This document shows positions 27,824-37,505 of a stretch of 64,000 nt of DNA, in pieces. The DNA is from Trebonia kvetii (GTDB lineage: Bacteria > Actinomycetota > Actinomycetes > Streptosporangiales > Streptosporangiaceae): positions 124,001-188,000 of the forward strand of contig NZ_RPFW01000009.1 in the NCBI RefSeq assembly GCF_007827045.1, given 5' to 3'. A program made the position numbers and the translations under genes. The notes below the pieces were generated by a model that was not told where the DNA came from, made no database searches, and saw only the letters and a program-made list of their open reading frames with translations. How positions within the stretch are numbered: the stretch's first letter is position 1; each line of letters begins with the position of its first letter.

Positions 27824-29002
27824 ATGCGGGCACGGGACGTGGTGTTCGTCGACGGCGTGCGAACGCCGTTCGGCAAGTCGGGACCGAAGGGCATCTACGC
27901 GCAGACCCGCGCGGACGACCTGGTGGTCAGGGTGATCAGGGAGCTGTTGCGGCGCAACCCGGACCTGCCCAAGGACCGGGTCGGCGAGGTGGCGATCGCC
28001 GCCACGACGCAGATCGGCGACCAGGGGCTGACGATCGGCCGGTCCGCGGCGATCCTCGCCGGACTGCCGGTGACCGTACCCGGTTATGCCATCGACCGGA
28101 TGTGCGCGGGCGCGATGACGGCCGTCACGACCACGGCGGGCGCGGTGGCACTCGGCACCGCGGACATCGCGATCGCCGGCGGGGTCGAGCACATGGGCCG
28201 CCACCCGATGGGTGAGCAGGTCGACCCCAACCCGCGGTTCCTCTCCGAGAGCCTCGTCGATGAGTCGGCGCTGTTCATGGGCATGACGGCGGAAAACCTG
28301 CACGACCGGTTCCCGTCCATCACCAAGGAGCGTGCCGACGCCTACGCCCTCGCCAGCCAGCAGAAAGTGGCCGCGGCCTACGCCGCGGGGATGATCCAGC
28401 CGGACCTGGTGCCGATGGCGATCCGCACCGCCGAGCTCGGCTGGGGCTGGGCGACGACGGACGAGCCGCCGCGGCCAGAGACCACGCTTGAGGGCCTGCG
28501 CGCGCTGAAGACACCGTTCCGCCCGCACGGCCGGGTCACCGCGGGCAACTCAAGCGGCATCAACGACGGCGCGACCGGCTGCGTCATCGCCGCCGAGGAG
28601 GTCGCCGCCGAGCTTGGCCTGTCCGCGAAGATGCGGCTTGTCGACTTCTCCTTCGCCGGCGTCGAGCCGGAGGTGATGGGCGTCGGGCCGGTCCCCGCGA
28701 CCGAGAAGCTGCTCGCCCGGCAGGGGCTCACCATGGATGACATCGGCCTCATCGAGATCAACGAGGCGTTCGCTGTCCAGGTGCTCGCATTCCTTGACCA
28801 CTTCAAGATCGCCGACGACGACCCGCGCGTGAACCCGTGGGGCGGCGCGATCGCGCTCGGCCACCCGCTCGCCTCCTCGGGCGTCCGGCTGATGATCCAG
28901 CTCGCGCGCCAGTTCGCGGAGAACCCCGGGGTCCGCTACGGCCTCACCACCATGTGCGTCGGTATGGGCATGGGCGGCACCGTGCTGTGGGAGAGGATCT
29001 GA
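27824..29002 (+). CDS. fadA: acetyl-CoA acyltransferase (thiolase)
   Basis: Cleaves 3-ketoacyl-CoA in the last step of beta-oxidation. 392 residues from ATG 27824 (GAAGGAAG ribosome site). Thiolase landmarks: VFVDGVRTPFGKSG at the start, acyl-enzyme Cys in IDRMCAGAM, EINEAFAVQVLAF, GGAIALGHPLASSGVRL with the catalytic His, and the C-terminal CVGMGMGG with the second Cys. It lies two bases upstream of the fadB start, so the two subunits of the fatty-acid oxidation complex are co-expressed. Confidence 0.94.
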   Translation: MRARDVVFVDGVRTPFGKSGPKGIYAQTRADDLVVRVIRELLRRNPDLPKDRVGEVAIAATTQIGDQGLTIGRSAAILAGLPVTVPGYAIDRMCAGAMTAVTTTAGAVALGTADIAIAGGVEHMGRHPMGEQVDPNPRFLSESLVDESALFMGMTAENLHDRFPSITKERADAYALASQQKVAAAYAAGMIQPDLVPMAIRTAELGWGWATTDEPPRPETTLEGLRALKTPFRPHGRVTAGNSSGINDGATGCVIAAEEVAAELGLSAKMRLVDFSFAGVEPEVMGVGPVPATEKLLARQGLTMDDIGLIEINEAFAVQVLAFLDHFKIADDDPRVNPWGGAIALGHPLASSGVRLMIQLARQFAENPGVRYGLTTMCVGMGMGGTVLWERI

Positions 29003-29004
29003 CG

Positions 29005-31122
29005 ATGACGGCCACCATGGCAGACGCGTTCCCCGACGAGGTAGTCACCCGCGCGATCGTGCGCGACGTCGACCTCGGTCCGGCGGGCACACTCGCGCTG
29101 ATCACGCTGGACAACGGGCACGACCACACCAAGCCGAACACGTTCGGCCCGCACGGACTGCTGGCGCTTGACGCGGCGCTCGACGCGGTGGCGGCCCGGG
29201 CCGCGGCCGGCGAGATCGCCGCCGTCGGCGTGACGGGCAAGCCGTTCATCCTCGGCGCCGGCGCGGACCTGGACGGCGCCGCGAAGGCGATCGCCGAGAC
29301 AGGCATCGACGCGGCCGCCGCCCGCGACCGTGCCCTGCAGGTGGCGCGGCTCGGGCACACGGTGTTCCGTCGGCTCGGCGAGCTGCCCGTGCCGTCGTTC
29401 GGCTTCATCAACGGCGTCGCCCTCGGCGGCGGGCTTGAGGTCGCGCTGCACTGCACCTACCGGACGATCTCCTCCGGCGTGCCCATGGTCGCGCTGCCCG
29501 AGTGCTTCCTCGGCCTCGTTCCCGGCTGGGGTGGCGCCTACCTGCTGCCGCGGCTGATCGGCCCGGCGAGCGCGCTGAAGCTGATCGTGGAGAACCCGCT
29601 GTCGCAGAACAAGATGCTGCGCGGCACTGAGGCGTTCGCGCTCGGCATCGCCGACGCGATGTTCGAGCCCGCCGACTTCCTCGAGGAGTCGCTGCGCTGG
29701 GCCACCCAGGTGCTCACCGGCGCCGTCACCGTCGGCCGGCCGACCGGGGCAGACGCCGAGCCCAGGGGCACCGAGGCCGAGTGGGCGCAGGCGGTGGCGG
29801 GCGCGCGCTTCTTCGCCGACGGCAAGCTGCACGGCGCCGCGCCGGCGCCGTACCGGGCCATCGAGCTCGTCGAGGCGGCGCGGACGCGCACCCGCGACGA
29901 GGCCTTCGCCGCCGAGGACGAGGCGCTCGCCGACCTGCTGCTGTCCGATGAGCTGCGCGCTGGTCTCTACGCGTTCGACCTGGTGCAAAAGCGCGCGCGG
30001 CGGCCAGCGGGCGCGCCGGACAAGTCGCTCGCGCGCACGGTGACCAAGGTCGGCATCGTCGGCGCGGGCCTGATGGCGGCACAGATCGCGACGCTGTTCG
30101 TGCGCAGGCTCGCGGTGCCGGTGGTAATGACCGACCTGGACCAGGCGCGGGTCGACGCGGGCGTGGCCTATGTGCACGCCGAGATCGACAAGCAGGCGTC
30201 CCGCGGCCGGATCTCCGCCGACACCGCCAACCGGCAGAAGGCGCTGATCACCGGGTCCGTGTCCAAGGATGGGTTCGCCGACGCGGACTTCGTCATCGAG
30301 GCGGTTTTCGAGGAGCTCGCGGTCAAGCGGCAGGTGTTCGCCGAGGTCGAGGCGGTCGTGCCCGCTGCCTGCGTGCTCGCCACCAACACCTCCTCGTTGT
30401 CGGTCAGCGCGATGGCGGCGGAGCTCGCGCACCCGGAGCGGGTCGTCGGGTTCCACTTCTTCAACCCGGTCGCGGTGCTGCCGCTTGTCGAGGTCGTGCG
30501 CGGCGCCGCCACCGACGAGGCGGCGCTCGCGACCGCTCTCGAGGTCGGCAAGAAGCTCAAGAAGAACTGCGTGATCGTCGCCGACCGGCCCGCGTTCGTG
30601 GTGAACCGGCTGCTCACCCGGTTCCTCGGCGAGATCACCCGTACCGTGGACGAGGGCACGCCGTTCGAGGTGGCCGAGCACGCCGCCGACCCGCTCGGCC
30701 TGCCGATGACTCCGTTCCTGCTGCTGCAGCTCGTCGGTCCGCGGATCGCGCTGCACGTGGCGGAGACCCTGGCGGACGCGTTCGGCGACCGCTTTGCGGT
30801 CTCGCCGAAGCTGCGCGCGCTCGCCGAGTCCGGTAAGCCGTCGGTGTACCTGCCGGACTTCACTGTCGATCCCGAGGTGCTCGCGCTGCTGGCCGGCGGC
30901 GACCGCCCGTCGACCGCGCCCGAGGTGCTCGCCCGCGCCGTGGAGGGACTCGCGCAGGAGATCAGGATCATGCTGGACGAGGGCGTGGTCGCCGCGGCTG
31001 AGGACATCGACCTGTGCATGATCCTCGGCGCGGGATGGCCCTTCCACCTCGGCGGGATCACCCCCTACCTGGACCGGACGGGAGTCGCGGCCAAGGTGAA
31101 CGGGGCGCCGTTCCGCGGGTGA
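29005..31122 (+). CDS. fadB: 3-hydroxyacyl-CoA dehydrogenase / enoyl-CoA hydratase
   Basis: 705 residues. The N-terminal third is an enoyl-CoA hydratase: ITLDNGHDHTKPNTFG, KPFILGAGADLDG (oxyanion hole), GGGLEVALHC and PECFLGLVPGWGG, whose Glu residues are catalytic. From about residue 345 comes the NAD-binding dehydrogenase: VGIVGAGLMAAQIATLF (GxGxxxA variant), VIEAVFEELAVK, NTSSLSV, and VVGFHFFNPVAVLPLVEVV with the catalytic His. Two C-terminal helical domains follow (RPAFVVNRLLTRFLGE). It performs hydration and oxidation of enoyl-CoA. A stem at 31128-31163 follows the stop. Confidence 0.94.
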   Translation: MTATMADAFPDEVVTRAIVRDVDLGPAGTLALITLDNGHDHTKPNTFGPHGLLALDAALDAVAARAAAGEIAAVGVTGKPFILGAGADLDGAAKAIAETGIDAAAARDRALQVARLGHTVFRRLGELPVPSFGFINGVALGGGLEVALHCTYRTISSGVPMVALPECFLGLVPGWGGAYLLPRLIGPASALKLIVENPLSQNKMLRGTEAFALGIADAMFEPADFLEESLRWATQVLTGAVTVGRPTGADAEPRGTEAEWAQAVAGARFFADGKLHGAAPAPYRAIELVEAARTRTRDEAFAAEDEALADLLLSDELRAGLYAFDLVQKRARRPAGAPDKSLARTVTKVGIVGAGLMAAQIATLFVRRLAVPVVMTDLDQARVDAGVAYVHAEIDKQASRGRISADTANRQKALITGSVSKDGFADADFVIEAVFEELAVKRQVFAEVEAVVPAACVLATNTSSLSVSAMAAELAHPERVVGFHFFNPVAVLPLVEVVRGAATDEAALATALEVGKKLKKNCVIVADRPAFVVNRLLTRFLGEITRTVDEGTPFEVAEHAADPLGLPMTPFLLLQLVGPRIALHVAETLADAFGDRFAVSPKLRALAESGKPSVYLPDFTVDPEVLALLAGGDRPSTAPEVLARAVEGLAQEIRIMLDEGVVAAAEDIDLCMILGAGWPFHLGGITPYLDRTGVAAKVNGAPFRG

Positions 31123-31127
31123 CATTC

Positions 31128-31163
31128 GCCGCCCGGTGGACCCCACGGGATCCTCCGGGCGGC
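31128..31163 (+). terminator. hairpin downstream of fadAB
   Basis: GCCGCCCGG (31128-31136) pairs perfectly with CCGGGCGGC (31155-31163). It starts six bases after the fadB stop and has no T tract, as is common for actinobacterial terminators. Confidence 0.55.
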
Positions 31164-31176
31164 AGAGATGTCCGCT

Positions 31177-31190
31177 AGGTATAAATACCT
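31177..31190 (+). promoter_or_regulatory. AT-rich palindrome upstream of the DUF574 gene
   Basis: AGGTAT-AA-ATACCT is a perfect inverted repeat in the only AT-rich stretch of this region, about 115 bases before the methyltransferase start. It may be an operator or overlap its promoter. Confidence 0.4.
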
Positions 31191-31303
31191 AAAATACTCA
31201 GCCGCTGGGCCGGTGCTACGTAGTCCGCTGTGGTAAAAATGCTCCGTTGGTCGCACAGCGTGAAGGCCCGATTTCTTAAGCAAGCGGCAAGGGGTTACCT
31301 GCG

Positions 31304-32110
31304 GTGTCCGAGGAATGGCTCGCGGAGGCGTCCCGACCGGTACGGGCCGCCAAGGTCGACTCGTCGGCACCGAACGTGGCGCGGGTGTGGAACGCCATGC
31401 TGGGGGGCCGCGACAACTTCGAGGTCGACCGGCGGGCGGCCAGGCAGCTGATCGCCACGGCTCCTGTGCTCGCTCACGCGGCGTACGCGTCCCGCGCGTT
31501 TCTCCGCCGTGCCGTCCGCTACCAGGCCGAGGCGGGGATCAGGCAGTTCCTCGACATCGGCACCGGCCTGCCGACGAAAGATGCCACCCACGAGGTGGCG
31601 CAGGCGACGGACCCGTCGTGCCGTGTCGTCTACGTGGACAACGACCCTGTCGTCCTAGTGCACGCGCGTGCCAGGATGCGATCGGACGCCGAGGGCACCA
31701 CCGGCTACCTCAACGCGGACGCCACCGACATCCCGGCCGTGCTCGGCGGCGCGGCGCAGACGCTCGACCTGGCCCAGCCGGTCGGCATCCTCATGATAGA
31801 CGTGCTCACCTTCATCGCCGATGCGGCCGATGTGGTGGCCGGCCTCGTCGCGGCGGCGGCCGCGGGCAGCTACCTGACCGTCATGCACCCCGCGGAGGAC
31901 CAGCGGCTCACGGTGGCTCAGCGCCTGTGGAACCGCGACACCGAGCCCCAGGTCCATCTGCGAAGCCGGTGTCAGATCGGGTCCTGGCTCGACGGCCTCG
32001 AACTCGTCGATCCCGGCCTCGTCGAGGTGAACCAGTGGCGGCCGGCGCCTGACGATCCGGAATGCCCCGACGACCTGCCGCTGCTCGCCGCCGTGGCGAA
32101 AAAGCCCTGA
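31304..32110 (+). CDS. DUF574-type SAM-dependent methyltransferase
   Basis: 268 residues with the Methyltransf_19/DUF574 signatures: PNVARVWNAMLGGRDNFEVDRRAA, ASRAFLRRAVRYQAEAGIRQFLDIGTGLPT (SAM-binding motif I), HEVAQ, VVYVDNDPVVLVHARA (acidic motif II) and a C-terminal LLAAVAKKP. The family is abundant in actinomycetes, often in many copies, and its substrates are mostly unknown. The frame begins with a GTG at 31304. Confidence 0.9.
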   Translation: MSEEWLAEASRPVRAAKVDSSAPNVARVWNAMLGGRDNFEVDRRAARQLIATAPVLAHAAYASRAFLRRAVRYQAEAGIRQFLDIGTGLPTKDATHEVAQATDPSCRVVYVDNDPVVLVHARARMRSDAEGTTGYLNADATDIPAVLGGAAQTLDLAQPVGILMIDVLTFIADAADVVAGLVAAAAAGSYLTVMHPAEDQRLTVAQRLWNRDTEPQVHLRSRCQIGSWLDGLELVDPGLVEVNQWRPAPDDPECPDDLPLLAAVAKKP

Positions 32111-32233
32111 GCGGACTGCCGGGTTCCGGTGCCTGAGCGCGGCACGGGACGAGCGGGCCCAGCCTTGGGGCCGGCGCCGTTGACGCCGCGGGGATCGGGC
32201 GAGAACGATGCCCGTGTGGAAAGGAGCCATCCG

Positions 32234-33193
32234 ATGGCGCAGTCATCCCCAGTCCAGACGGCGCGCGGCCCCGTCGAGGCGGCCGGCCTCGGCCGGGTGC
32301 TGATGCACGAGCACGTGTTCGTGCTCACCGCCGACGTGCAGTCGAACTACCCGAGCGAATGGGGAGACGAGGACGAGCGGGTCGCCGACGCGGTGCGGCG
32401 GCTGCGCGAGCTGCCGTCGGCCGGCATCTCAACCATCGTCGACGTCACCGTCATCGGCCAGGGCAGGAACATCGCGCGGATCAAGCGGATCGCCGAGCAG
32501 GTCCCCGAGCTGAACATCGTGGTGGCGACCGGCATCTACACCTTCGACGCGGTGCCGATGTTCTTCTGGCAGCGGGCGCGGGAGACGATGACCGAGTTCT
32601 TCGTCCGCGACATCACCGAGGGCGTCACCGACACCGGGATCAAGGCAGGCATGCTCAAGTGCGCCGTGGACGAGAAGGGCCTGACCGAGGGCGTGGAGCG
32701 CGTGCTCCGCGCGGTCGCCCGCGCCCACGTCGCGACCGGCGGCACGCCCATCACCATCCACACGCACGCCGCGGGCAAGCACGGCCCCGCGATCGTCGCC
32801 GTCCTCAAGGCGGAGGGCGTCGACCTCAGCCGGGTGGTGCTCGGCCACTCGGGCGACGCGGTTCGCGACCCCGATTACCTGGCGGCGATGGCGGACACCG
32901 GCCTGACCCTCGGCATGGACCGCTTTGGCATCGATCACTTCGCGACCTTCACCGAGCGCTCCGACCTGGTGGTGGAGATGTGCCGTCGCGGCTACGCCCA
33001 CCGCATGGTGCTCGCCCACGACACCTGCTGCTACATCGACTGGTTCGGCCCGGGCAGGCTCGACGATCTCAAGGACTGGCACTACCTGCACGTCAGCCAG
33101 GACGTGCTGCCGTACCTGCGCGAGCACGACGTCGCCGGCGCCGACATCGACGCGATGCTCGTCGCCAACCCGGCGCGCATCCTCGCCGGGTAA
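32234..33193 (+). CDS. phosphotriesterase-family metal hydrolase
   Basis: 319 residues from ATG 32234 (GGAAAGGAG upstream). An amidohydrolase-fold enzyme with the phosphotriesterase ligands in order: LMHEHVF (HxH), GMLKCAVDEKG (bridging Lys), ITIHTHAAG (His), VVLGHSGD (His) and MVLAHDTCC (Asp). Members hydrolyse lactones, phosphotriesters or other esters. It lies next to an FAH-family hydrolase and a branched-chain-type importer, with a FadR-like regulator between, suggesting a catabolic locus for an imported ester- or lactone-like compound. That role is inference. Confidence 0.88.
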   Translation: MAQSSPVQTARGPVEAAGLGRVLMHEHVFVLTADVQSNYPSEWGDEDERVADAVRRLRELPSAGISTIVDVTVIGQGRNIARIKRIAEQVPELNIVVATGIYTFDAVPMFFWQRARETMTEFFVRDITEGVTDTGIKAGMLKCAVDEKGLTEGVERVLRAVARAHVATGGTPITIHTHAAGKHGPAIVAVLKAEGVDLSRVVLGHSGDAVRDPDYLAAMADTGLTLGMDRFGIDHFATFTERSDLVVEMCRRGYAHRMVLAHDTCCYIDWFGPGRLDDLKDWHYLHVSQDVLPYLREHDVAGADIDAMLVANPARILAG

Positions 33194-33241
33194 CCGCGCG
33201 GCCTGCCAATCCCGCGCGCCAGCCTCAGCCGGCGCGCGGCG

Positions 33242-34015
33242 TCAGCGTTCTTCGCCGAGCAGGTGCCCGGCCACCCGGGCGAGGTGCGTGCGCATGGCCT
33301 CAACGGCCGCGTCCGCGTCGCGTTCCCGGAGGGCGGCGACGATCGCCCGGTGATCCTCCTGGTAGAGCTCCCGGCGCTGCCGCGTCGCGCTGCGCCGCTT
33401 GAGCTCGCCCCACACCTGCCCGTGCCGTGCCGACTCGACGACGCCGTAGAGCGCCGCCAGCAGCGGGCTGTGCGCGGCCGCGATGATGCCACGGTGCAGG
33501 GCGAGGTCCCACGTCTCGAACTCCTCGTAGCTCGCGGCCTGGTCGCCTCCTGCCACGCAGCGTTCCATCTCCGCGAAGTCCCTGGCCGTCGCCCAGAGCA
33601 CGACGAGCGGCAGCGCCTGCGGCTCGATGAGGCGGCGAATCGTCATCACGTCGGCGGGCGCGAAGTCCGGTGCGGCCTGACGCGCCCGCGCAGGCGAGGG
33701 CTCGCCGCCGCCGTCGCCATCGGGGCCCGCGGCCTCGCTCGCGCGCGGTCCGCCGTCGCGAGCGGCGGCGAGGGCGCCGGCTGCCTCGTCGCGCAGGAAG
33801 GTGCCGCGGCCGACTTCGCGGGAGATCAGGCCATCCGCCTCGAGAGCCGCGAGCGCGTGCCTGATGCCGCTGCGGGTGACACCCAGATCGGCGGCGAGCC
33901 GTCGTTCGGTGGGCAGCCGGGAACCAGGCACGAGGCCTGACCGCCCGGATTCGGCCAGGATCAGCTCCGCGAGGTCGCGTCCCCGCTTCGCGGGCACGGC
34001 CGGCGTGGTCCCCAT
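33242..34015 (-). CDS. FadR-subfamily GntR transcriptional regulator
   Basis: 257 residues from ATG 34015. The N-terminal winged helix reads LAELILAESGRSGLVPGSRLPTERRLAADLGVTRSGIRHALAALEADGLISREVGRGTFL. A variable spacer rich in Gly/Pro follows, then an FCD effector domain: IRRLIEPQALPLVVLWA, WDLALHRGIIAAAHSPLLAALY with conserved His ligands, and DHRAIVAALRERDADAAVEAMRTHL. FCD domains bind organic acids, often with a metal. It is divergent from the FAH gene and likely controls that gene, the importer and perhaps the phosphotriesterase. Confidence 0.9.
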   Translation of the reverse strand: MGTTPAVPAKRGRDLAELILAESGRSGLVPGSRLPTERRLAADLGVTRSGIRHALAALEADGLISREVGRGTFLRDEAAGALAAARDGGPRASEAAGPDGDGGGEPSPARARQAAPDFAPADVMTIRRLIEPQALPLVVLWATARDFAEMERCVAGGDQAASYEEFETWDLALHRGIIAAAHSPLLAALYGVVESARHGQVWGELKRRSATRQRRELYQEDHRAIVAALRERDADAAVEAMRTHLARVAGHLLGEER

Positions 34016-34081
34016 CACTGCTAGCTCACCATCCACCCTGCTTGGCGCAGGCTATCGCATGCCGCGCCCGCTTTCCATCCA

Positions 34082-34203
34082 ACCAATCGTACCAATCCAC
34101 GGTGATCTGACCAGCTGGGCTTAACGAGTTCTGCATATTTGAAGCTATTGACCGGCTTGTTGCGGCGGTTTAGTCTCCAACCAATCTGGTGATTTCGACC
34201 AAT
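34082..34203 (+). promoter_or_regulatory. repeated ACCAAT sites between the regulator and the FAH-importer operon
   Basis: ACCAAT occurs at 34082-34087, 34091-34096, 34180-34185 and 34198-34203 within the divergent intergenic region, as two pairs. They are good candidates for the binding sites of the FadR-like regulator. Confidence 0.45.
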
Positions 34204-34253
34204 CGTTGCGCAAGCCACGCCCAATCGCGGTGGCGGCGGGAGAGGCGGACCAG

Positions 34254-35159
34254 GTGCGGCTGGCGACCATACTCACCCCGGCGGGGCCGCGGCTGCACGT
34301 GCGCGGCAGGTCCGGGTACATCGACGTCGCGGCGGGCACCGGCCGGCCGGAGTTCGCCGCGCTGCTGGCCGTGCTGCACGCGGGCCAGGCAGGCGCGGAC
34401 GCGGTCCGGGCCATCGCCGGCCAGGACGGCAGGGAGTGCGGTCCCTGGGAGTTCGGGCCGGCGGTGCCTGCCCCGGCGCGGATTCTCTGCCTCGGCGTGA
34501 ACTACACCGAGCACGCGATCGAGGGCGGCCGGGCCGTGCCGACCTGGCCGGAGGCCTTCGTCCGCGGCGGCGACAGCGTGCTCGGACCCTACGCCGACCT
34601 GGTCAGGCCGGCACTGACCGAGCGGTTCGACTTCGAGGGAGAACTCGGCGTCGTCATCGGCACGGGAGGCCGGTACATTCCGGCGGACCAGGCCCTCGAC
34701 GCGATCGCGGGGTTCGTGGTGCTCAACGACGCCTCCGCGCGGGACTGGCAGCGCGCGGGCACGCAGTGGACCGCGGGCAAGAACTTCGAGGGCAGCATGC
34801 CGATCGGCCCCGAGGTAGTCACCACGGATGAGGCCGACATGGCCGACGCACTGCTCACCACCGTGCTCAACGGCCAGGTCATGCAGTCGGCCCGCACCTC
34901 GCAGATGATCGTCAGCGTCGCCCGCGCCGTCGAGTTCTTCTCCTCTTTCACCCGGCTCGCCCCCGGCGACGTCATCGCCACCGGCACTCCTGGAGGCGTC
35001 GGCTTCGCGCGGCAGCCCCCGGTCTGGCTCACCGCGGGCGACGTCATCGAGGTCGCCATCGAGGGCCTCGGCACCATCCGCAACCGCGTCGTCGCCGAAC
35101 CGGGCGACCGGGGCGGCTGGCCATGGCATCCCGTCGGCACCGCCGCGTTCGGGCTCTGA
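34254..35159 (+). CDS. fumarylacetoacetate hydrolase family protein
   Basis: 301 residues from GTG 34254, chosen because GGAGAGG lies eight bases before it; a TTG at 34206 is an alternative. FAH-fold landmarks: ARILCLGVNYTEHAIE, RFDFEGELGVVIG with metal-ligand Glu residues, GFVVLNDASARDWQ with the ligand Asp, GKNFEGSMPIGPEVV, and IATGTPGGVGFARQPPVWLTAGD. The family hydrolyses or decarboxylates acylpyruvates and related dioxo acids. It begins an apparent operon with the ABC importer. Confidence 0.9.
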   Translation: MRLATILTPAGPRLHVRGRSGYIDVAAGTGRPEFAALLAVLHAGQAGADAVRAIAGQDGRECGPWEFGPAVPAPARILCLGVNYTEHAIEGGRAVPTWPEAFVRGGDSVLGPYADLVRPALTERFDFEGELGVVIGTGGRYIPADQALDAIAGFVVLNDASARDWQRAGTQWTAGKNFEGSMPIGPEVVTTDEADMADALLTTVLNGQVMQSARTSQMIVSVARAVEFFSSFTRLAPGDVIATGTPGGVGFARQPPVWLTAGDVIEVAIEGLGTIRNRVVAEPGDRGGWPWHPVGTAAFGL

Positions 35160-35217
35160 GCGTCATGCCCGGCCGGCTGATCGCATCGCAGCTCAGAACA
35201 CACACGTGGAGGGACCA

Positions 35218-36642
35218 ATGACGTTCACCAGCCGCGCGGCAGCGCGCGAGAGACGTGCCTTGCTGCTTGCCGCCATCTGCGCCGCGGCACTCGCCGCACT
35301 GACCGCCTGCAGTTCGTCGACAAGCACCGGCGCGCCCGCGTCGAGCGCGCCGGCCACCGGCGCCCCGGCCGGCCAGAGCACGGCAAGCGCGCCCGCCTCC
35401 AGTGCCTCGGGAGCAGCCGCGAGCCAGCCGACGGGGTCGCCGCTCACCGTCGCGGACGTCGCGCCGTTCAGCGGTCCCGATGCCGCACTCGGCCCCACCT
35501 ACCTTGCCTCCTGTTACGGCGCGACCGCGGCGATCAACGCCGCGGGCGGCGTGAACGGGCATCCGCTCACCTGCAAGAGCGTGGACACCCGCGGCGACCC
35601 CGCCGACGCCGTGCCGGCGGTCAACCAGATGTTCGCCTCAACGTCGGGCCTGTCGCTCGTCATCGGCTGCACCTCGGACGAGGCGGCGGCCGTTGCGCCG
35701 ATCATCAACGCGCACAAGATGGCGATGTTCTGCATGACGGGGCAGTCCGAGTTCGACAGCGTGCACTTCCCGTACTTCTACCGCCTGGTCCCGCCCGACC
35801 TGGAGGAGTCCTATGCGATGGTGGCGATCGCGCAGCAGCTCCACTACCGCAAGATCGCGCTCGCCTTCGGCAACGACATCGGCTCGCAGACCTTCATCCA
35901 GCCCGCCATCGCCGCCCTGAAGAAGGCCGGGATCACGCTCACCAGCAACCAGACGCTCGACCTGAACGCCACGACCTTCCGCACCGAGGCGGAGGCCATC
36001 GTCTCGTCCCATCCCGACGCGATCATGACCGAGGCGCTCGGGTCGGCGGACCCGACCCTGTTCTCCGAGATCAAGCAGCTCAACGGGGGCACGATGATCC
36101 CCGTCATCGGGACGTCCGCGGCCATCTCGCCCCCGTTCTTCAAGGCCGCCGCGGCCGCGGTGGGCGCGAGCACGTTCGCATCGCAGTTCCACGCGGACAA
36201 CCTGGTAACCGAGACAAGCGGCCCCGCGTTCCAGGCGTTTTCCGCCGCGCTCCTCGCCCAGCAGGGCAAGGTCCCCGGAGCCACCGGCGACTTCACCACG
36301 TACCTGAGCGCGCCTGGCGGCGTGCACCTGTATGACGGGATCAACCTGGCCGCGCTCGCGATGGTGATGGCCAAGTCCACCGACCCGAGCGTGTACGGGC
36401 CGGACATCGTCACGATCGGCAACGGCGGGCCGGGCGCGACCGTCTGCTACTCCTTCGCCTCGTGCGCCAGCCTGCTCGGCGCGGGCAAGGCGATCAGGTA
36501 CGAGGGGCCAGGCGGCCCGACCAGCTTCGACAGCTACCACGACTCGACCGGGATCTTCCAGGTCGACACCTACAGTGCCAACGGCCAGGTGAACGTCGTC
36601 GGCAACCTGAGCGCCGCGCAGCTGCGCGCACTGGCCGGATGA
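35218..36642 (+). CDS. branched-chain-type ABC transporter substrate-binding lipoprotein
   Basis: 474 residues from ATG 35218 (GGAGGG upstream). The signal peptide ends with lipobox ALTAC, followed by a Ser/Ala/Pro-rich spacer. The mature protein is a type I periplasmic-binding fold: PLTVADVAPFSGPDAALGPTYLASCYGATAAINAAGGVNGHPL, VIGCTSDEAAAVAPIIN, KIALAFGNDIGSQTF and PDAIMTEALGSADPTLF. It captures a hydrophobic amino acid or organic acid outside the membrane. The next gene overlaps its stop (ATGA). The ligand is not predictable, though the nearby hydrolases suggest a carboxylate. Confidence 0.92.
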   Translation: MTFTSRAAARERRALLLAAICAAALAALTACSSSTSTGAPASSAPATGAPAGQSTASAPASSASGAAASQPTGSPLTVADVAPFSGPDAALGPTYLASCYGATAAINAAGGVNGHPLTCKSVDTRGDPADAVPAVNQMFASTSGLSLVIGCTSDEAAAVAPIINAHKMAMFCMTGQSEFDSVHFPYFYRLVPPDLEESYAMVAIAQQLHYRKIALAFGNDIGSQTFIQPAIAALKKAGITLTSNQTLDLNATTFRTEAEAIVSSHPDAIMTEALGSADPTLFSEIKQLNGGTMIPVIGTSAAISPPFFKAAAAAVGASTFASQFHADNLVTETSGPAFQAFSAALLAQQGKVPGATGDFTTYLSAPGGVHLYDGINLAALAMVMAKSTDPSVYGPDIVTIGNGGPGATVCYSFASCASLLGAGKAIRYEGPGGPTSFDSYHDSTGIFQVDTYSANGQVNVVGNLSAAQLRALAG

Positions 36643-37505
36643 GCATCTTCCTCGCCTCGGTTGGCTTCGGCCTGGTCACCGCCTCGGTTCTGGCGGTCGC
36701 CGCCGTCGGCTTCACGCTCCAGTTCGGCGTGACCGACGTGCTGAACCTGGCGTACGGGGCGGTGATGATCGCGGGCGCTTTCCTCGCGTACCTGCTGAAC
36801 TCCCATGGCGTCAACATCTGGATCGGCCTTGTCGCCGCGGTGGCGGCCTGCGCGGCGGGGTCGGTGCTGCTCAACGCCGGCGTGTACGCGCCGTTCCAGC
36901 GGCGCGGCACCGCGCCGATCACGATGGTGATCGTCTCACTCGGGATGACCCTCATCATCGAGTTCGGCGTCCAGGCGATCGCCGGCGGCACCAGCGTCTC
37001 CTACACGATGAGCCAGGGGCCGTCGGTCACCGCCGACGGGTTCACGCTGACCGCGGTGCAGTTCGCGGTCATCGGCCTGTCGCTGCTTGTCATGGCGGGA
37101 ACGCACGCGCTGCTGCGCTACACGCGCCTCGGCAAGGCCATGCGCGCGACGGCGGCCAACCGGACGCTCGCCCGCAACTGCGGCATCAGGACCGGGCGGG
37201 TGACCACCGCCACCTGGGCGATCACCGGGGGGCTGTGCGGGCTGGCCGGGGTGGTCTTCGCGATGGACGCGGGCAGCTTCGACGCGACGAGCACCGACCT
37301 GTTCCTCGTGCTGATCCTGGCGGCGACCTTCCTCGGCGGGCCCGGCCAGGCCTACGGCGCCATGCTCGGCGCCCTCGTCATCGGCCTGGCCACCGAGGTC
37401 AGCGCCGCCTACATCACGCCGTCGTACAAGTACGTGATCGCGTTCGTCGCGCTGCTCGTCATGCTCGGCGTCCGCCCCACCGGGCTGTTCGGGAAGACGG
37501 CCTGA
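36639..37505 (+). CDS. livH: branched-chain-type ABC transporter permease (LivH-like)
   Basis: 288 residues, about eight helices. It has LivH features: GFTLQFGVTDVLNLAYGAVMIAGAFLAYLL near the N-terminus and the permease loop LRYTRLGKAMRATAANRTLARNCGI, followed by the C-terminal FLGGPGQAYGAMLGALVIGLATE. The start ATG overlaps the preceding stop and its own stop overlaps the next start (TGATG), so the importer genes are translationally coupled. Confidence 0.93.
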   Translation: MSIFLASVGFGLVTASVLAVAAVGFTLQFGVTDVLNLAYGAVMIAGAFLAYLLNSHGVNIWIGLVAAVAACAAGSVLLNAGVYAPFQRRGTAPITMVIVSLGMTLIIEFGVQAIAGGTSVSYTMSQGPSVTADGFTLTAVQFAVIGLSLLVMAGTHALLRYTRLGKAMRATAANRTLARNCGIRTGRVTTATWAITGGLCGLAGVVFAMDAGSFDATSTDLFLVLILAATFLGGPGQAYGAMLGALVIGLATEVSAAYITPSYKYVIAFVALLVMLGVRPTGLFGKTA